From the NCBI GenBank assembly GCA_963716135.1, contig OY970289.1, positions 2,728,001 through 2,792,000 of the forward strand: a DNA stretch of 64,000 nucleotides, read 5' to 3'. The number at the start of each line of letters is the position of its first letter. The first letter of the stretch is position 1. A program made the position numbers and the translations under genes. This DNA comes from CAVRAW01 sp963716135. Lineage in GTDB: Bacteria; Planctomycetota; Planctomycetia; Pirellulales; JADZDJ01. A model generated the notes under the pieces. That model ran no database searches. It saw only the letters and a list, made by a program, of their open reading frames with translations, and was not told the DNA's origin. This document shows, in pieces, positions 38,020-46,090 of this stretch.

Positions 38020-39480
38020 ATGTACGCGCCTAGAGCCAAATCAATGACAATGCTCGCCTCCCGCGTTTGCGCAGTCTGCTTTCTCGCAATTGGCATCGCA
38101 ATGGTCTGCGGCTTGTCGGTCACAATCCTCGTGCGTGGACTCGGCTTCGCCGCGCAAAGAAATCTCCGAAATATCGAAACTATCGCCGTAAATGCAGGCG
38201 GCAATGCCCTCATCGCGTCTCGATCGGAATTTTGTCCGACGCAAGTTTCGTATCGTAGCATCGATGGCAAGCCGATGCAGAGCCAGGCAGAGCGGGATTT
38301 GTTGGAACTGGCCAAATTGGCCGCGCCCATTAGTTCAGAAGAAGCAACACTTGCGGTGGAGTGGCGCGATCGTATTGCGGCCGTCAATGATAGTGAATCC
38401 TCCAGCTTTTGGTATTTGGTGCATGACGGCGCCGGACAGACCGGCCGCGCGAAACTGATGGGTTACGATCAGGTATCCTTTCGTCCAGTCGGCTACATCG
38501 GCACAAGAGGCTTCAGGATTAACCCGCTTCCGGCTAGCGAAGAGTTTGATATCGACGGAAGGCGGGCCGGGTATAGAAGCGGTTCGATAGCCAACTTTAC
38601 TGATTATGGAGGACGCGTCCCCATTTACAGACATCAGTCGTTGCAGCCCGCAGGCCATGTTTACGTTCTGAGCAGTGGGAGCGTTTTCGATATAAACCTG
38701 CGCGAAAAAGACGTCGAACGCCTTCCGGTCGGTGACAACATTGTCTCAATCGACGTCGGATCGATCGGATCGGATCTAGCCAAAGCGGACGACTCATCCG
38801 CGAAACCCCGATCCGTACATTCTAAGCCGGAAAGCATCGATTTCCGCCGGCGTCTGTTTTTGCGAACTGACTCACAAGTGATTGTTTATCGGACACAGGG
38901 AGGGGGCGAACTCCGATTCAGGATCCCGTCGATCTTAACCAATGACGAATTTGATGTCTGCATAATAGGCGACGATCGCGCTTTGTTAATCAAAAGCGAA
39001 ATGGACGGCAGAGCGGATAAGAAGTCGCTCTATTGGATTGACCAAAAGGGGCAAATCACATCCAATTCCACAGTCTTATGCTACTCCCAAAGCAACGAAG
39101 ACAGTTATCAGGCATCTAATTGGACCGTTGCCGCATTGTTGCCAAGTCCGCTTTTTTACTCGATCTATGCAACGGCTATTGCACCGTTAAAGATTCAGGC
39201 GGAAACTGGAGCGACGTACGGCAGTGCCTTAAAAGAATCGATATCAGCGGCATGGCCCCAGTTCTTGATCATTTCGCTATTGTCGCTGGTTGCCGCCTGG
39301 TTTGCTCTGAGGATCGTAGATGAAAGTTGCATTTCGAATTGGTTGTCATGGCTGATCGCGTTATTGCTACTCGGACCGATCGGTGCTCTGGCCTGTTGGC
39401 TGGAATTCAGGAAGAACAAGTTACGGCTCAATTCCCCACCCCCAACAATTGATTGGCTTAGTGCTGAAATCCATTGCTAA
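38020..39480 (+). CDS. Membrane protein of the ABC operon, unknown function
   Basis: A 486-aa protein following the permease by 16 bases. It has one N-terminal transmembrane helix (VCAVCFLAIGIAMVCGLSVT) and two near the C-terminus (AWPQFLIISLLSLVAAWFAL and NWLSWLIALLLLGPIGALAC). The stretch of about 340 residues between them looks like a soluble extracytoplasmic beta-rich domain (SSGSVFDINLREKDVERLPV). I do not recognise the family. Operon position suggests a transporter accessory or substrate-handling component; that is inference. Confidence 0.7.
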   Translation: MYAPRAKSMTMLASRVCAVCFLAIGIAMVCGLSVTILVRGLGFAAQRNLRNIETIAVNAGGNALIASRSEFCPTQVSYRSIDGKPMQSQAERDLLELAKLAAPISSEEATLAVEWRDRIAAVNDSESSSFWYLVHDGAGQTGRAKLMGYDQVSFRPVGYIGTRGFRINPLPASEEFDIDGRRAGYRSGSIANFTDYGGRVPIYRHQSLQPAGHVYVLSSGSVFDINLREKDVERLPVGDNIVSIDVGSIGSDLAKADDSSAKPRSVHSKPESIDFRRRLFLRTDSQVIVYRTQGGGELRFRIPSILTNDEFDVCIIGDDRALLIKSEMDGRADKKSLYWIDQKGQITSNSTVLCYSQSNEDSYQASNWTVAALLPSPLFYSIYATAIAPLKIQAETGATYGSALKESISAAWPQFLIISLLSLVAAWFALRIVDESCISNWLSWLIALLLLGPIGALACWLEFRKNKLRLNSPPPTIDWLSAEIHC

Positions 39481-39929
39481 TCAGGCCAACATCAGAGATG
39501 GGCGAGGTAGCCGCTGCCCGAATCACCTGCGGACGCCCTGGAGTGCCTAACGTGGAAGTTGTTGCCAATATCTTTGCCTGAGATTCTCAACGCTTAGGCC
39601 CCCGTCGTACATTCGTCGTCGGTCGTCCGCTGTCTGGTGGTGCAGCGGTCCAGGGGCCGAAGGTCGAACGCGTCGACCTTGATTTGGGATTTGCTCTTCG
39701 GCGATGGAAGGGCTTTGTTGAAATCTCACTGTGGCGCTTACCAGTTGGGTCGGATTGCATCCAATCCTTGGCAAAGCAATGCTTGACTTGACTTGCAGAC
39801 TGCATTATGCATACTAGTTCAGTTGATGCAGTCGGCCGCCGAGTCTCGACTGTGTCTTTTGCGGCAGATTTCCGCCAATTTCCAAGGTTTCGCCGGAAAA
39901 CCGAAACTTAAAGACCACTGGGTTTTTGC
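39481..39929. other. Intergenic region before pyrB
   Basis: About 450 bases. The first 300 hold only short overlapping frames of no recognisable content. The right part carries the putative pyrB promoter and operator (39788-39825). No PyrR-type attenuator structure was recognised in the short leader. Confidence 0.5.
39788..39825 (+). promoter_or_regulatory. Putative pyrB promoter with PEP-CTERM-type operator
   Basis: AGACTGCATTA (39797-39807), 7-bp spacer and TAGTTCAGTTG (39815-39825) match the TAACTGCATTA-N7-TAATGCAGTTA pattern in 9 and 8 of 11 positions. A third half-site, TTGATGCAGTC, follows at 39823-39833. TTGACT (39788-39793), 16-bp spacer and CATACT (39810-39815) give a promoter overlapping the palindrome in the same way as at 28049 and 29262. 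Confidence 0.5.
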
Positions 39930-40916
39930 ATGAGGCATGTTATCGAAGCGCAGCAGTTTGAGCCCCCGCTAATCGAAACCCTGTTTCAGCGAGCGGAAGA
40001 ACTGGAAGGACTCCTTTCGTCCAGGCCTTCTCGAATCGATCTCTTCCGAGGTCGAATGATGTTTGCCCTGTTCTACGAGCCATCAACTCGCACGCGTATT
40101 TCGTTCAATGCCGCCGCCCAACATTTGGGGATGCAAGTCGTCGACACAGAAAATGCCCGCGACTTCTCGTCGGCCAAGAAAGGGGAAACCCTTGAGGACA
40201 CTATCAAGACGCTCTGCCAGTATCGCCCGGATTTGATTGTGCTGCGCCATTTCGAAACTGGCGCGGCCAGCAGGGCCGTGAACGTCAGCACCGTTCCTAT
40301 CCTGAACGCGGGCGATGGGTCGGGGCAGCATCCAACGCAAGCGCTGCTCGATCTGTTCACTATCAAGAAGGAGCTCGGGCGGCTGCAAAATATTCAGGTC
40401 GTCATCGGCGGCGATTTGGCCCACGGGCGTACTGCCCGGTCGCTCGCGTTTCTCATTGCGAAGTATCCCGGCAATTCTCTCGTTTTCCTGGCTCCTCCAG
40501 GCTTGCAGGTGGGCCAGGACGTAAAAGATCACTTGGCGCTACACGGCGCCGCGTTTCAAGAAACGACCGATCTGGAATCGGCATTGAAGGACGCGGATGT
40601 CGTTTATTGGACGCGAACACAACGGGAGCGTTTCGATGCCTCTCAAATCAAGCGTTCCTTCGTGATTGACCGTAAAGACATCACGTTAATGAAGAAGTCT
40701 GCAATTCTGATGCATCCGCTGCCTCGTATCGACGAAATCTCCAGCGACGTAGACAGTGATCCTCGGGCCGCTTACTTCCGTCAGGCCGGAAACGGATTGT
40801 TCGTTCGCATGGCTTTGATCGAATGGCTGTTGGAGGGCGTGACGCCCCTCATTGATGATCGCCGCAGCAGTGTAATCCGGCGCCGTGCGCGGCCCAGAAA
40901 TCGAGTTGCAAAATAA
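39930..40916 (+). CDS. pyrB: Aspartate carbamoyltransferase catalytic subunit
   Basis: First committed step of pyrimidine synthesis: carbamoyl phosphate plus aspartate to N-carbamoyl-aspartate. The 328-aa protein has the carbamoyl-phosphate motif FYEPSTRTR (residues 48-56), the QHPTQALLDLFTI segment, GDLAHGRTARSL and the C-terminal MHPLPRIDEI. No regulatory subunit gene (pyrI) is next to it. It heads the pyr cluster. Confidence 0.96.
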   Translation: MRHVIEAQQFEPPLIETLFQRAEELEGLLSSRPSRIDLFRGRMMFALFYEPSTRTRISFNAAAQHLGMQVVDTENARDFSSAKKGETLEDTIKTLCQYRPDLIVLRHFETGAASRAVNVSTVPILNAGDGSGQHPTQALLDLFTIKKELGRLQNIQVVIGGDLAHGRTARSLAFLIAKYPGNSLVFLAPPGLQVGQDVKDHLALHGAAFQETTDLESALKDADVVYWTRTQRERFDASQIKRSFVIDRKDITLMKKSAILMHPLPRIDEISSDVDSDPRAAYFRQAGNGLFVRMALIEWLLEGVTPLIDDRRSSVIRRRARPRNRVAK

Positions 40917-40937
40917 TGAGCGTTAACGTGCCACTGT

Positions 40938-40980
40938 GGCGGCCGGGCGCTGCGCCGTCTGACTAGCGGCGCCGGCCGCC
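40938..40980 (+). terminator. GC-rich hairpin between pyrB and pyrC
   Basis: GGCGGCCGG-G-CGC (40938-40950) pairs with GCGCCGGCCGCC (40969-40980), one bulged base. There is no T-run. It may slow or partially stop transcription, or protect the pyrB mRNA. Confidence 0.4.
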
Positions 40981-41039
40981 GCTCCGGGCTCGGTGTGTGG
41001 TTCCCATCGCGGCCTCGAAAGAAGGTCTTAATTTGAGCG

Positions 41040-42089
41040 ATGAAAACTATTCGGCTCCCCGGGCTCGTCGATCTTCACGTGCATCTGCGCGATCCGGGGC
41101 AAACGCACAAAGAAAGCTTTTGCACTGGCACCGCGGCGGCACTTGCCGGGGGCTATACCGAAGTTTTCGACATGCCCAACAACGTCAAGCCGATCACGAC
41201 GGTCGCAAGGCTCCAAGAGAAAATTCGCATCGCGAAGGCGAAAATAGTGGCCGACGTTGGGTTCTATTTCGGATCAACCGGCGACAATTTGAGTGAATTC
41301 CCGGAAGCCAGAAAGCTTGCTGTCGGACTCAAACTGTACCTCAATGAAACCACCGGCGATTGTTTCCTGCATCGGTCGAAGTTGGCGGAAGTGTTTTGGG
41401 CGTGGGATTGTGTCCGCCCCATCCTGCTTCATGCCGAAGCCGACGTCGTCCGGGACGCCCTTGGCGTCGTCACAGCCACACGTCAGCCAACTCATTTCTG
41501 CCATGTGTCGTGCCGCGAAGAGCTTGCCCCAATCCTCGAGGCAAAGGCATCGGGGCTCCCCGTCACCTGCGGCGTAACGCCCCATCATTTGTTCTTGACC
41601 GACAATTGTCTGACTCGGCTGGGGAATTTTGCATTGATGAAGCCCACCCTGAAATCCAGAGTCGATCAAGAGTTTCTATGGCAGCACTTGGACCAGATCG
41701 ACGTCATTGAAACTGATCACGCCCCGCACACGTGCGAAGAGAAGCGCTACCCCGTTTTTGGTGTGCCGGGGCTGGAAACGGCGCTGCCGCTGTTGTTGCA
41801 AGCCGAACGCGATGGAAGAATCAGCTTGGCGGATGTCGTCAAAAAATGCTGCGAGATGCCTAGGAAAATTCTCGGCCTCGACGATTCCTCCAGCTACGTG
41901 GAAGTGTGCCTCGCGCCCATCGAAATCCGAAACGCCGAGCTGAAAACCAAGTGCGGCTGGTCGCCGTTCAGCGGACATGCCGCCTTCGGCAAGGTTCGCA
42001 AAGTTGTCATGCGTAACGCTACCGTGTACGAAAACGCCAAAGTGCTCGCGAAGCCGGGAGATGGATGCGTAATTACAAGCAGGCCTTGA
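41040..42089 (+). CDS. pyrC: Dihydroorotase
   Basis: Zinc amidohydrolase (349 aa) that cyclises N-carbamoyl-aspartate to dihydroorotate. The metal-binding HxH is in VDLHVHLRDPG (His13 and His15). Other landmarks are MPNNVKPIT, KLYLNETTGD, PILLHAE, FCHVSC and VIETDHAPHT with the catalytic Asp. It is shorter than class I bacterial dihydroorotases (about 420 aa) and closer in length to the compact CAD-like or class II types. Its 3' end overlaps the convergent pyrD by 17 bases. Confidence 0.92.
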   Translation: MKTIRLPGLVDLHVHLRDPGQTHKESFCTGTAAALAGGYTEVFDMPNNVKPITTVARLQEKIRIAKAKIVADVGFYFGSTGDNLSEFPEARKLAVGLKLYLNETTGDCFLHRSKLAEVFWAWDCVRPILLHAEADVVRDALGVVTATRQPTHFCHVSCREELAPILEAKASGLPVTCGVTPHHLFLTDNCLTRLGNFALMKPTLKSRVDQEFLWQHLDQIDVIETDHAPHTCEEKRYPVFGVPGLETALPLLLQAERDGRISLADVVKKCCEMPRKILGLDDSSSYVEVCLAPIEIRNAELKTKCGWSPFSGHAAFGKVRKVVMRNATVYENAKVLAKPGDGCVITSRP

Positions 42090-43164
42090 TTTCCGTCGCC
42101 AGGTTCGCGTTCCACATGGCGCCGGTAGCCGATTGCACTATGTCGGCGCCGGCCCTGCGGTAATCGAGAAAGTCGGCGCCGCTCATTACACCGCCGACGC
42201 CGATGATTTCATAATTCAAACCTAGAGCATTTCTCAACTCTGCCAAACGACTTGTAATTTCCAGCCCTGCCCATTTGATTCCCGCTCCACAAATGCCGCT
42301 TTTCAACCGATTCACCCCGGGCAATGCCTGTTTGCCAAAACGGTCGACGACCGGCGCGGGGATGGTGTTCACCGCGGAAATGGCCGCCACGTACGGGGCC
42401 ATCTGCTTGACGACGTTCTCCAGTAATTCCTGTTGATCCCAACCGTAATAACCCAATTTCGCGATCAGCGGCACGGAACCAGTGACATGCTTCACACGGC
42501 GGCATATCTCGGCGACCGCAGCGGGCGCGTAGCAAAGAATACCTTCGTTGGCGACGTTCGGGCACGACAGGTTGATCTCAATCGCTTTGACTTTCGTTTC
42601 CGCGGCCAGTTTGGCTGTAGCTGCGAAATCATTGAAGTAATCCCCCTCGTCGAACCCTGGCTGGATGGTGCCCACCACGCTCATAATCACCAACTGGCCC
42701 TCGCCTTCGATGCTCAATCCTTTTCGCAAATCCTCGATCCAGTACGCTGGACCGCGCGATGGATTGCCAAACGAATTCGTGATGCTGATTCTGCCCGGCG
42801 AGTCCGAAGCCACCGGCATGCCGATCAGCGGCCGCTCAGCCTTTTTGAGCGTCAAATCGCCGTCAATATCAACGTTCAAGACATTGGGAAATGCATTGCA
42901 ATCGAATGAAACGCTTCGCTGGGTCTTGTAACACACCACGTCAAATCCTTTGGCGAGCGCCGCGCGCACGTAATTACTGTTCAGCAGCGGACCGGCCGGG
43001 ATTCCAAATGGCGAATGGATCGGATATCCCAAAAACTTGTACTTTGGCACGCCGCCACGGCCGTCAAATGTGGCCCTGGAAAACTCGCCAAACGGGCCGT
43101 GGTCGAAGTTGTATTCGTACGTCTGGGCAGGATCGTAAATCGGTCGTCGGTCGATCGGCATCAT
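42073..43164 (-). CDS. pyrD: Dihydroorotate dehydrogenase
   Basis: FMN enzyme (363 aa) oxidising dihydroorotate to orotate. The barrel has PFGIPAGPLLNSNYV, the substrate segment ITNSFGNPSRG, AIEINLSCPNV, PLIAKLGYYG, SAVNTIPAPV and a C-terminal GVGGVMSGADFLDYRRAGAD phosphate site. The Cys in NLSCPN is at the position of the class 1 catalytic base. It lies inverted between pyrC and pyrF: its 3' end overlaps pyrC and its start codon is only 32 bases from the pyrF start. Confidence 0.88.
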   Translation of the reverse strand: MMPIDRRPIYDPAQTYEYNFDHGPFGEFSRATFDGRGGVPKYKFLGYPIHSPFGIPAGPLLNSNYVRAALAKGFDVVCYKTQRSVSFDCNAFPNVLNVDIDGDLTLKKAERPLIGMPVASDSPGRISITNSFGNPSRGPAYWIEDLRKGLSIEGEGQLVIMSVVGTIQPGFDEGDYFNDFAATAKLAAETKVKAIEINLSCPNVANEGILCYAPAAVAEICRRVKHVTGSVPLIAKLGYYGWDQQELLENVVKQMAPYVAAISAVNTIPAPVVDRFGKQALPGVNRLKSGICGAGIKWAGLEITSRLAELRNALGLNYEIIGVGGVMSGADFLDYRRAGADIVQSATGAMWNANLATEIKACL

Positions 43165-43196
43165 CGAGAGTGAACTACAAAACCTGAGACATCTAC

Positions 43197-44021
43197 GTGC
43201 GATTCATCGAAAAACTCGAGCGCGCAGCTAGCCAGCGTCAATCGCTGGTTTGCATTGGCTTGGATTCCGCAGCGAATAGAATACCCAATTCGCTGCGCCA
43301 GGAGAAGCAGCCGCAATTTGTTTTCAACCGCGCGATCATCGATGCTACAGCGGACTTGGTGTTGGCCTACAAGCTGCAGTGCGCCTACTACGAAGCACGC
43401 GGCGCCGACGGCGTGGCAGAACTTAAAGCCACGTGCGATTATCTCCGCCACTGCCATCCGGACGTGCCGATCATACTTGACGCAAAAAGAGGCGATATCG
43501 GCAGTTCCAACGAAGCCTATCTTGAGTTCGTCTTTGAATACCTTGGCGCCGACGCGGTGACGGTCCATCCATATTTGGGGAGGGAATCGTTGCAAGGATT
43601 TCTGGCTTGCGAGGACAAGGGCATCATCGTTCTTTGCCGCACTTCCAATCCGGGAGCCGGCGAACTGCAAAACTTGCCGATCGGTGATCGTCCGCTCTAT
43701 GTGGAAATTGCACGCCGCGTGAACGAATGCTGGAACAGTCGCAACAATTGCTTGCTGGTTGTCAGTGCCACTTGCCCCGGCGAAATGGCGCTTTTGCGTG
43801 GGATGATTCCCAAGATGTGGTTCCTCGCGCCGGGTGTCGGCTGGCAAGGCGGCCCGTTGGAAGCAGCGCTGGCCGCCGGACTGCGACCCGACAAATCAGG
43901 CCTAATTATCAATTCTTCCCGCGACATTATTTTCGCCTCTGCCGGCGATGATTTTGCCTTGGCCGCGCGATTTAAGACGCTGGCGCTGCGGAACCGAATC
44001 AACAAAGTGAGACGTCAATGA
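43197..44021 (+). CDS. pyrF: Orotidine-5'-phosphate decarboxylase
   Basis: Decarboxylates OMP to UMP (274 aa). The catalytic DAKRGD motif is at residues 95-100 (Asp95, Lys97, Asp100) followed by IGSSNEAYLEF, the longer variant typical of PyrF type 2. A GTG start is used. The C-terminal phosphate loop region reads APGVGWQGG. It overlaps pyrE by 4 bases (ATGA). Only 32 bases separate its start from that of the divergent pyrD, so its promoter must lie inside pyrD or it depends on read-through from pyrC. Confidence 0.94.
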   Translation: MRFIEKLERAASQRQSLVCIGLDSAANRIPNSLRQEKQPQFVFNRAIIDATADLVLAYKLQCAYYEARGADGVAELKATCDYLRHCHPDVPIILDAKRGDIGSSNEAYLEFVFEYLGADAVTVHPYLGRESLQGFLACEDKGIIVLCRTSNPGAGELQNLPIGDRPLYVEIARRVNECWNSRNNCLLVVSATCPGEMALLRGMIPKMWFLAPGVGWQGGPLEAALAAGLRPDKSGLIINSSRDIIFASAGDDFALAARFKTLALRNRINKVRRQ

Positions 44022-44623
44022 AGCCGATCGACCGACATTCGCTCGCCGTGGAACTGCACCGTGCAGGCGCCGTCAGGTTCGGCGAATTCAAATTGAAATC
44101 AGGCGCCAATTCGCCAATCTACTTGGATCTGCGAGTCCTCGTTTCTTATCCGGCACTTCTCAAAAAAGTGGCGGGGACCTATGTCTCGATCTTGCGCTCA
44201 TTGCGATACGACCGGATCGCCGGCATTCCGTACGCCGGTTTGCCAATTGCCTGTGCGGTTTCGATCGAACTTGGCCGTCCATTAATCTATCGCCGCAAAG
44301 AGGCTAAGTTATACGGCACTCGCCAGATCATCGAGGGGAATTACAGCACGAACGACACCATCGCGCTCATCGACGATCTAATCACACAAGGTGATTCAAA
44401 GCTGGAGGTCCTCGAGCCGTTCTTAAACGCCGGCTTGGCGTGCACCGACGTGGTGGTTTTGATAGATCGACAACAGGGAGGACGCGAAAGGCTCGCACAG
44501 CGCGGTTTCAACTTGCACTCGGTGTTTACCTTGCAGGCAATCATTGAATTGCTGGCCGATTGCAAGCTAATCGATCAATGCCAATACGGGCAGGTGACCG
44601 ACTATTTGCGCGGCCTCCATTAA
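44018..44623 (+). CDS. pyrE: Orotate phosphoribosyltransferase
   Basis: Joins orotate to PRPP giving OMP (201 aa). The PRPP-binding motif ALIDDLITQGDSKLE lies around residues 116-130, with the substrate loop FKLKSGANSPIYLDLR near the N-terminus and AGIPYAGLPIA. It reads ITQGDS where many family members have VTTGGS; this variant resembles the OPRT part of bifunctional UMP synthases. It is coupled to pyrF by a 4-base overlap. Confidence 0.93.
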   Translation: MKPIDRHSLAVELHRAGAVRFGEFKLKSGANSPIYLDLRVLVSYPALLKKVAGTYVSILRSLRYDRIAGIPYAGLPIACAVSIELGRPLIYRRKEAKLYGTRQIIEGNYSTNDTIALIDDLITQGDSKLEVLEPFLNAGLACTDVVVLIDRQQGGRERLAQRGFNLHSVFTLQAIIELLADCKLIDQCQYGQVTDYLRGLH

Positions 44624-44671
44624 GCTGTAACGATGCTAGATTTGAAACTCTAAACGACCAAGGAGACAGTT

Positions 44672-45346
44672 ATGAGGGTTTCGGTTTCACCCTGCCAACG
44701 ATCCGCATGGACCGCCTGGATTGCTGCGGCTTTGCTGACTTGCACATTTGCTGCTGGAGAGGAGCAGGGGGCGATGCCGCGGGTGCTGATCATTGGCGAT
44801 TCCATTTCGCTCGGCTACGCGCCTGAGGTCATAAAGCAGCTCGCTGACGTGGCCCAGGTAGAGCACAAGGGCATTGCCCGCTCGACCTGGGACGGACTGG
44901 AAAAGCTCGACGGATGGCTGGGGGACGGTAAATGGGATGTCATTTATTTCAACTTCGGACTGCACGACCTATTTTATTCCAATGGAGGCAAACCCGATGC
45001 GCCTGCTCTTACGCGCAAATCGACTGACAAACAATATGCCGACAATCTGGAACAGCTCGTCAAAAAACTTCAGGCGACCGGAGCCAAGCTGATTTGGGCC
45101 AGTACTACCCCGATACCGGAAGGAGCGCGCGGCCGGGTCGCAGGGGAGGAAGTCGAGTTTAACAAGATTGCCGAAAAGATCATGAAAGCTCATGACGTAA
45201 CGATCGATGACTTGCACAAGTACGTGTCGTCCGATTTGGCCAAGTATCAACGGCCGAAGAACGTCCACTTCAGCGAAGTGGGATATCAATACCTGGGCCA
45301 AGAAGCGGCAAGCAGCATTAGGAAAGCTCTGGGCGCCGAGCCATAG
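44672..45346 (+). CDS. Exported SGNH/GDSL hydrolase
   Basis: Secreted esterase/lipase-type hydrolase of 224 aa. A signal peptide (WTAWIAAALLTCTFAAG) is followed by block I VLIIGDSISLGYA (nucleophile Ser44), block III FNFGLHD and block V KNVHFSEVGY with the catalytic Asp/His region. GGAGA precedes the ATG. In planctomycetes such enzymes often act on carbohydrate esters, but the substrate here is unknown. It is separate from the pyr genes in function. Confidence 0.88.
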   Translation: MRVSVSPCQRSAWTAWIAAALLTCTFAAGEEQGAMPRVLIIGDSISLGYAPEVIKQLADVAQVEHKGIARSTWDGLEKLDGWLGDGKWDVIYFNFGLHDLFYSNGGKPDAPALTRKSTDKQYADNLEQLVKKLQATGAKLIWASTTPIPEGARGRVAGEEVEFNKIAEKIMKAHDVTIDDLHKYVSSDLAKYQRPKNVHFSEVGYQYLGQEAASSIRKALGAEP

Positions 45347-45480
45347 TGTTAACTCTGGGCAAAGTTCGGAATGTTCTTGAAGTTTGCAAGCTGCTGGATA
45401 TCACCGACCAGACCTATTACCGCATGCGGCGGACGTAAGGCGGGATGGCGCCAGTGATGACAAAAGAGTTGAAAGGGATC
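45346..45480 (+). pseudogene. IS3-family transposase OrfA remnant
   Basis: The frame from a GTG overlapping the hydrolase stop reads KVRNVLEVCKLLDITDQTYYRMRRT, a stop at 45436-45438, then GGMAP and KELKGIEQ. This is the classic OrfA helix-turn-helix pattern (VCRxLxITDQTYYRWRKxYGG) with an in-frame stop where the Tyr codon of the YGG motif is expected. No orfB, inverted repeats or remaining IS body are seen. It is a decayed fragment next to the tRNA insertion hotspot. Confidence 0.7.
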
Positions 45481-45726
45481 GAGCAAAGCTATGTGCTGGA
45501 TTGTGCACCGCGGATGCCATCGGCCAAGCGTCAGGCCGATGCCCAAGCACGTATGCCGTATCTGAATCTATCGCGGCTGCGCGGGGCAATTCGCCAGGCT
45601 TTGACCGATACCAAGAACCACAAGGGCCACGCAGCAGGCTTACTGGGCGTGCACCCCAACACACTTACGCGACTGTTGAGCCAGATGGCCGAGAGAGCCC
45701 AGCTACGATCGTCCTATAACCGCTAA
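45445..45726 (+). CDS. Small Fis-like helix-turn-helix frame (doubtful)
   Basis: A 93-aa frame that begins in the OrfA remnant (MAPVMTKELKGIEQ) and continues into a different C-terminal part, LNLSRLRGAIRQALTDTK and HAAGLLGVHPNTLTRLLSQM. This part looks like a Fis-type DNA-binding helix-turn-helix. It may be a chimeric remnant rather than an expressed gene. Two hairpins follow immediately. Confidence 0.35.
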   Translation: MAPVMTKELKGIEQSYVLDCAPRMPSAKRQADAQARMPYLNLSRLRGAIRQALTDTKNHKGHAAGLLGVHPNTLTRLLSQMAERAQLRSSYNR

Positions 45727-45736
45727 TTGGCCCACT

Positions 45737-45810
45737 GATTGGCCCACTCGACTGGGCCAATCAATTTCAGTCGTCGCAAGTTCCAGATCATTCGTTACTT
45801 GCGACGACTG
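45737..45810. terminator. Two adjacent perfect hairpins
   Basis: GATTGGCCCA/TGGGCCAATC (45737-45746 and 45753-45762, 6-base loop) and CAGTCGTCGCAAGT/ACTTGCGACGACTG (45768-45781 and 45797-45810, 15-base loop). They lie between the Fis-like frame and the 3' end of the tRNA-Ser, and could stop transcription from both sides. There is no long T-run. Confidence 0.5.
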
Positions 45811-45823
45811 AGTTTCAACCAAG

Positions 45824-45912
45824 CGGAGAGGATGGGATTCGAACCCATGGTGGGCAGTTACGCCCACACCGATTTAGCAAACCGGCGCTTTCGACCACTC
45901 AGCCACCTCTCC
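45824..45912 (-). tRNA. tRNA-Ser(GCT)
   Basis: On the minus strand the sequence starts GGAGAGGTGGCTGAGTGG and ends CATCCTCTCC plus discriminator G. The 7-bp acceptor stem GGAGAGG/CCTCTCC is perfect. The anticodon loop is TTGCTAA (anticodon GCT, reading AGC and AGT), a long class II variable arm (GTGGGC...GCCCAC) is present, and the T arm is TGGGTTCGAATCCCA. CCA is not encoded. The 5' half of the gene, from the anticodon loop outward, is supplied by the integrated element. Confidence 0.96.
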
Positions 45913-45914
45913 AA
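45874..45914. repeat. Attachment site, left copy (inside tRNA-Ser)
   Basis: A 41-bp direct repeat, starting TTAGCAAACC and ending CACCTCTCCAA, identical to 57492-57532. It covers the tRNA from the anticodon loop to the 5' end plus 2 bases. Bases beyond each end differ between the copies. Confidence 0.92.
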
Positions 45915-45978
45915 ATGCCTTGTTTTCCCGTACGGTTTTGCGTTTTTTGGCCTACGGGTTAAACCGGCAAAGGGGTAC

Positions 45979-46022
45979 TTTACTACCACTTTTACTACCG
46001 TTACAATAAAGCGGTAGTAAAA
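45979..46022. repeat. Left cluster of TTTACTACC motifs (putative arm sites or operator)
   Basis: TTTACTACC at 45979-45987, then TTTTACTACCG (45990-46000) and its exact inverse CGGTAGTAAAA (46012-46022). They lie 65-108 bp inside the left att repeat and about 70 bp before the integrase start. The motif recurs at 48437, 51461, 51481 and 57353. Confidence 0.6.
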
Positions 46023-46090
46023 GTTGCACCCGGCGGGTTTGCGGCCCAACCGGGTGCGACGCCACCTAAACCCTTAAGCTGAGGTGACGT

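Noticed and set aside
39547..39774. Minus-strand frames before pyrB
   Set aside because: Two overlapping frames of 72-75 codons with no domain, no ribosome site and unusual composition; more likely chance frames in an intergenic region.
23545..45750. A 15-bp identical word ACTGATTGGCCCACT before the serine recombinase (about 23549) and beside the tRNA-Ser (about 45734)
   Set aside because: A few 15-bp matches are expected by chance in 64 kb and there is no further similarity around either copy; not enough to propose a recombination site.
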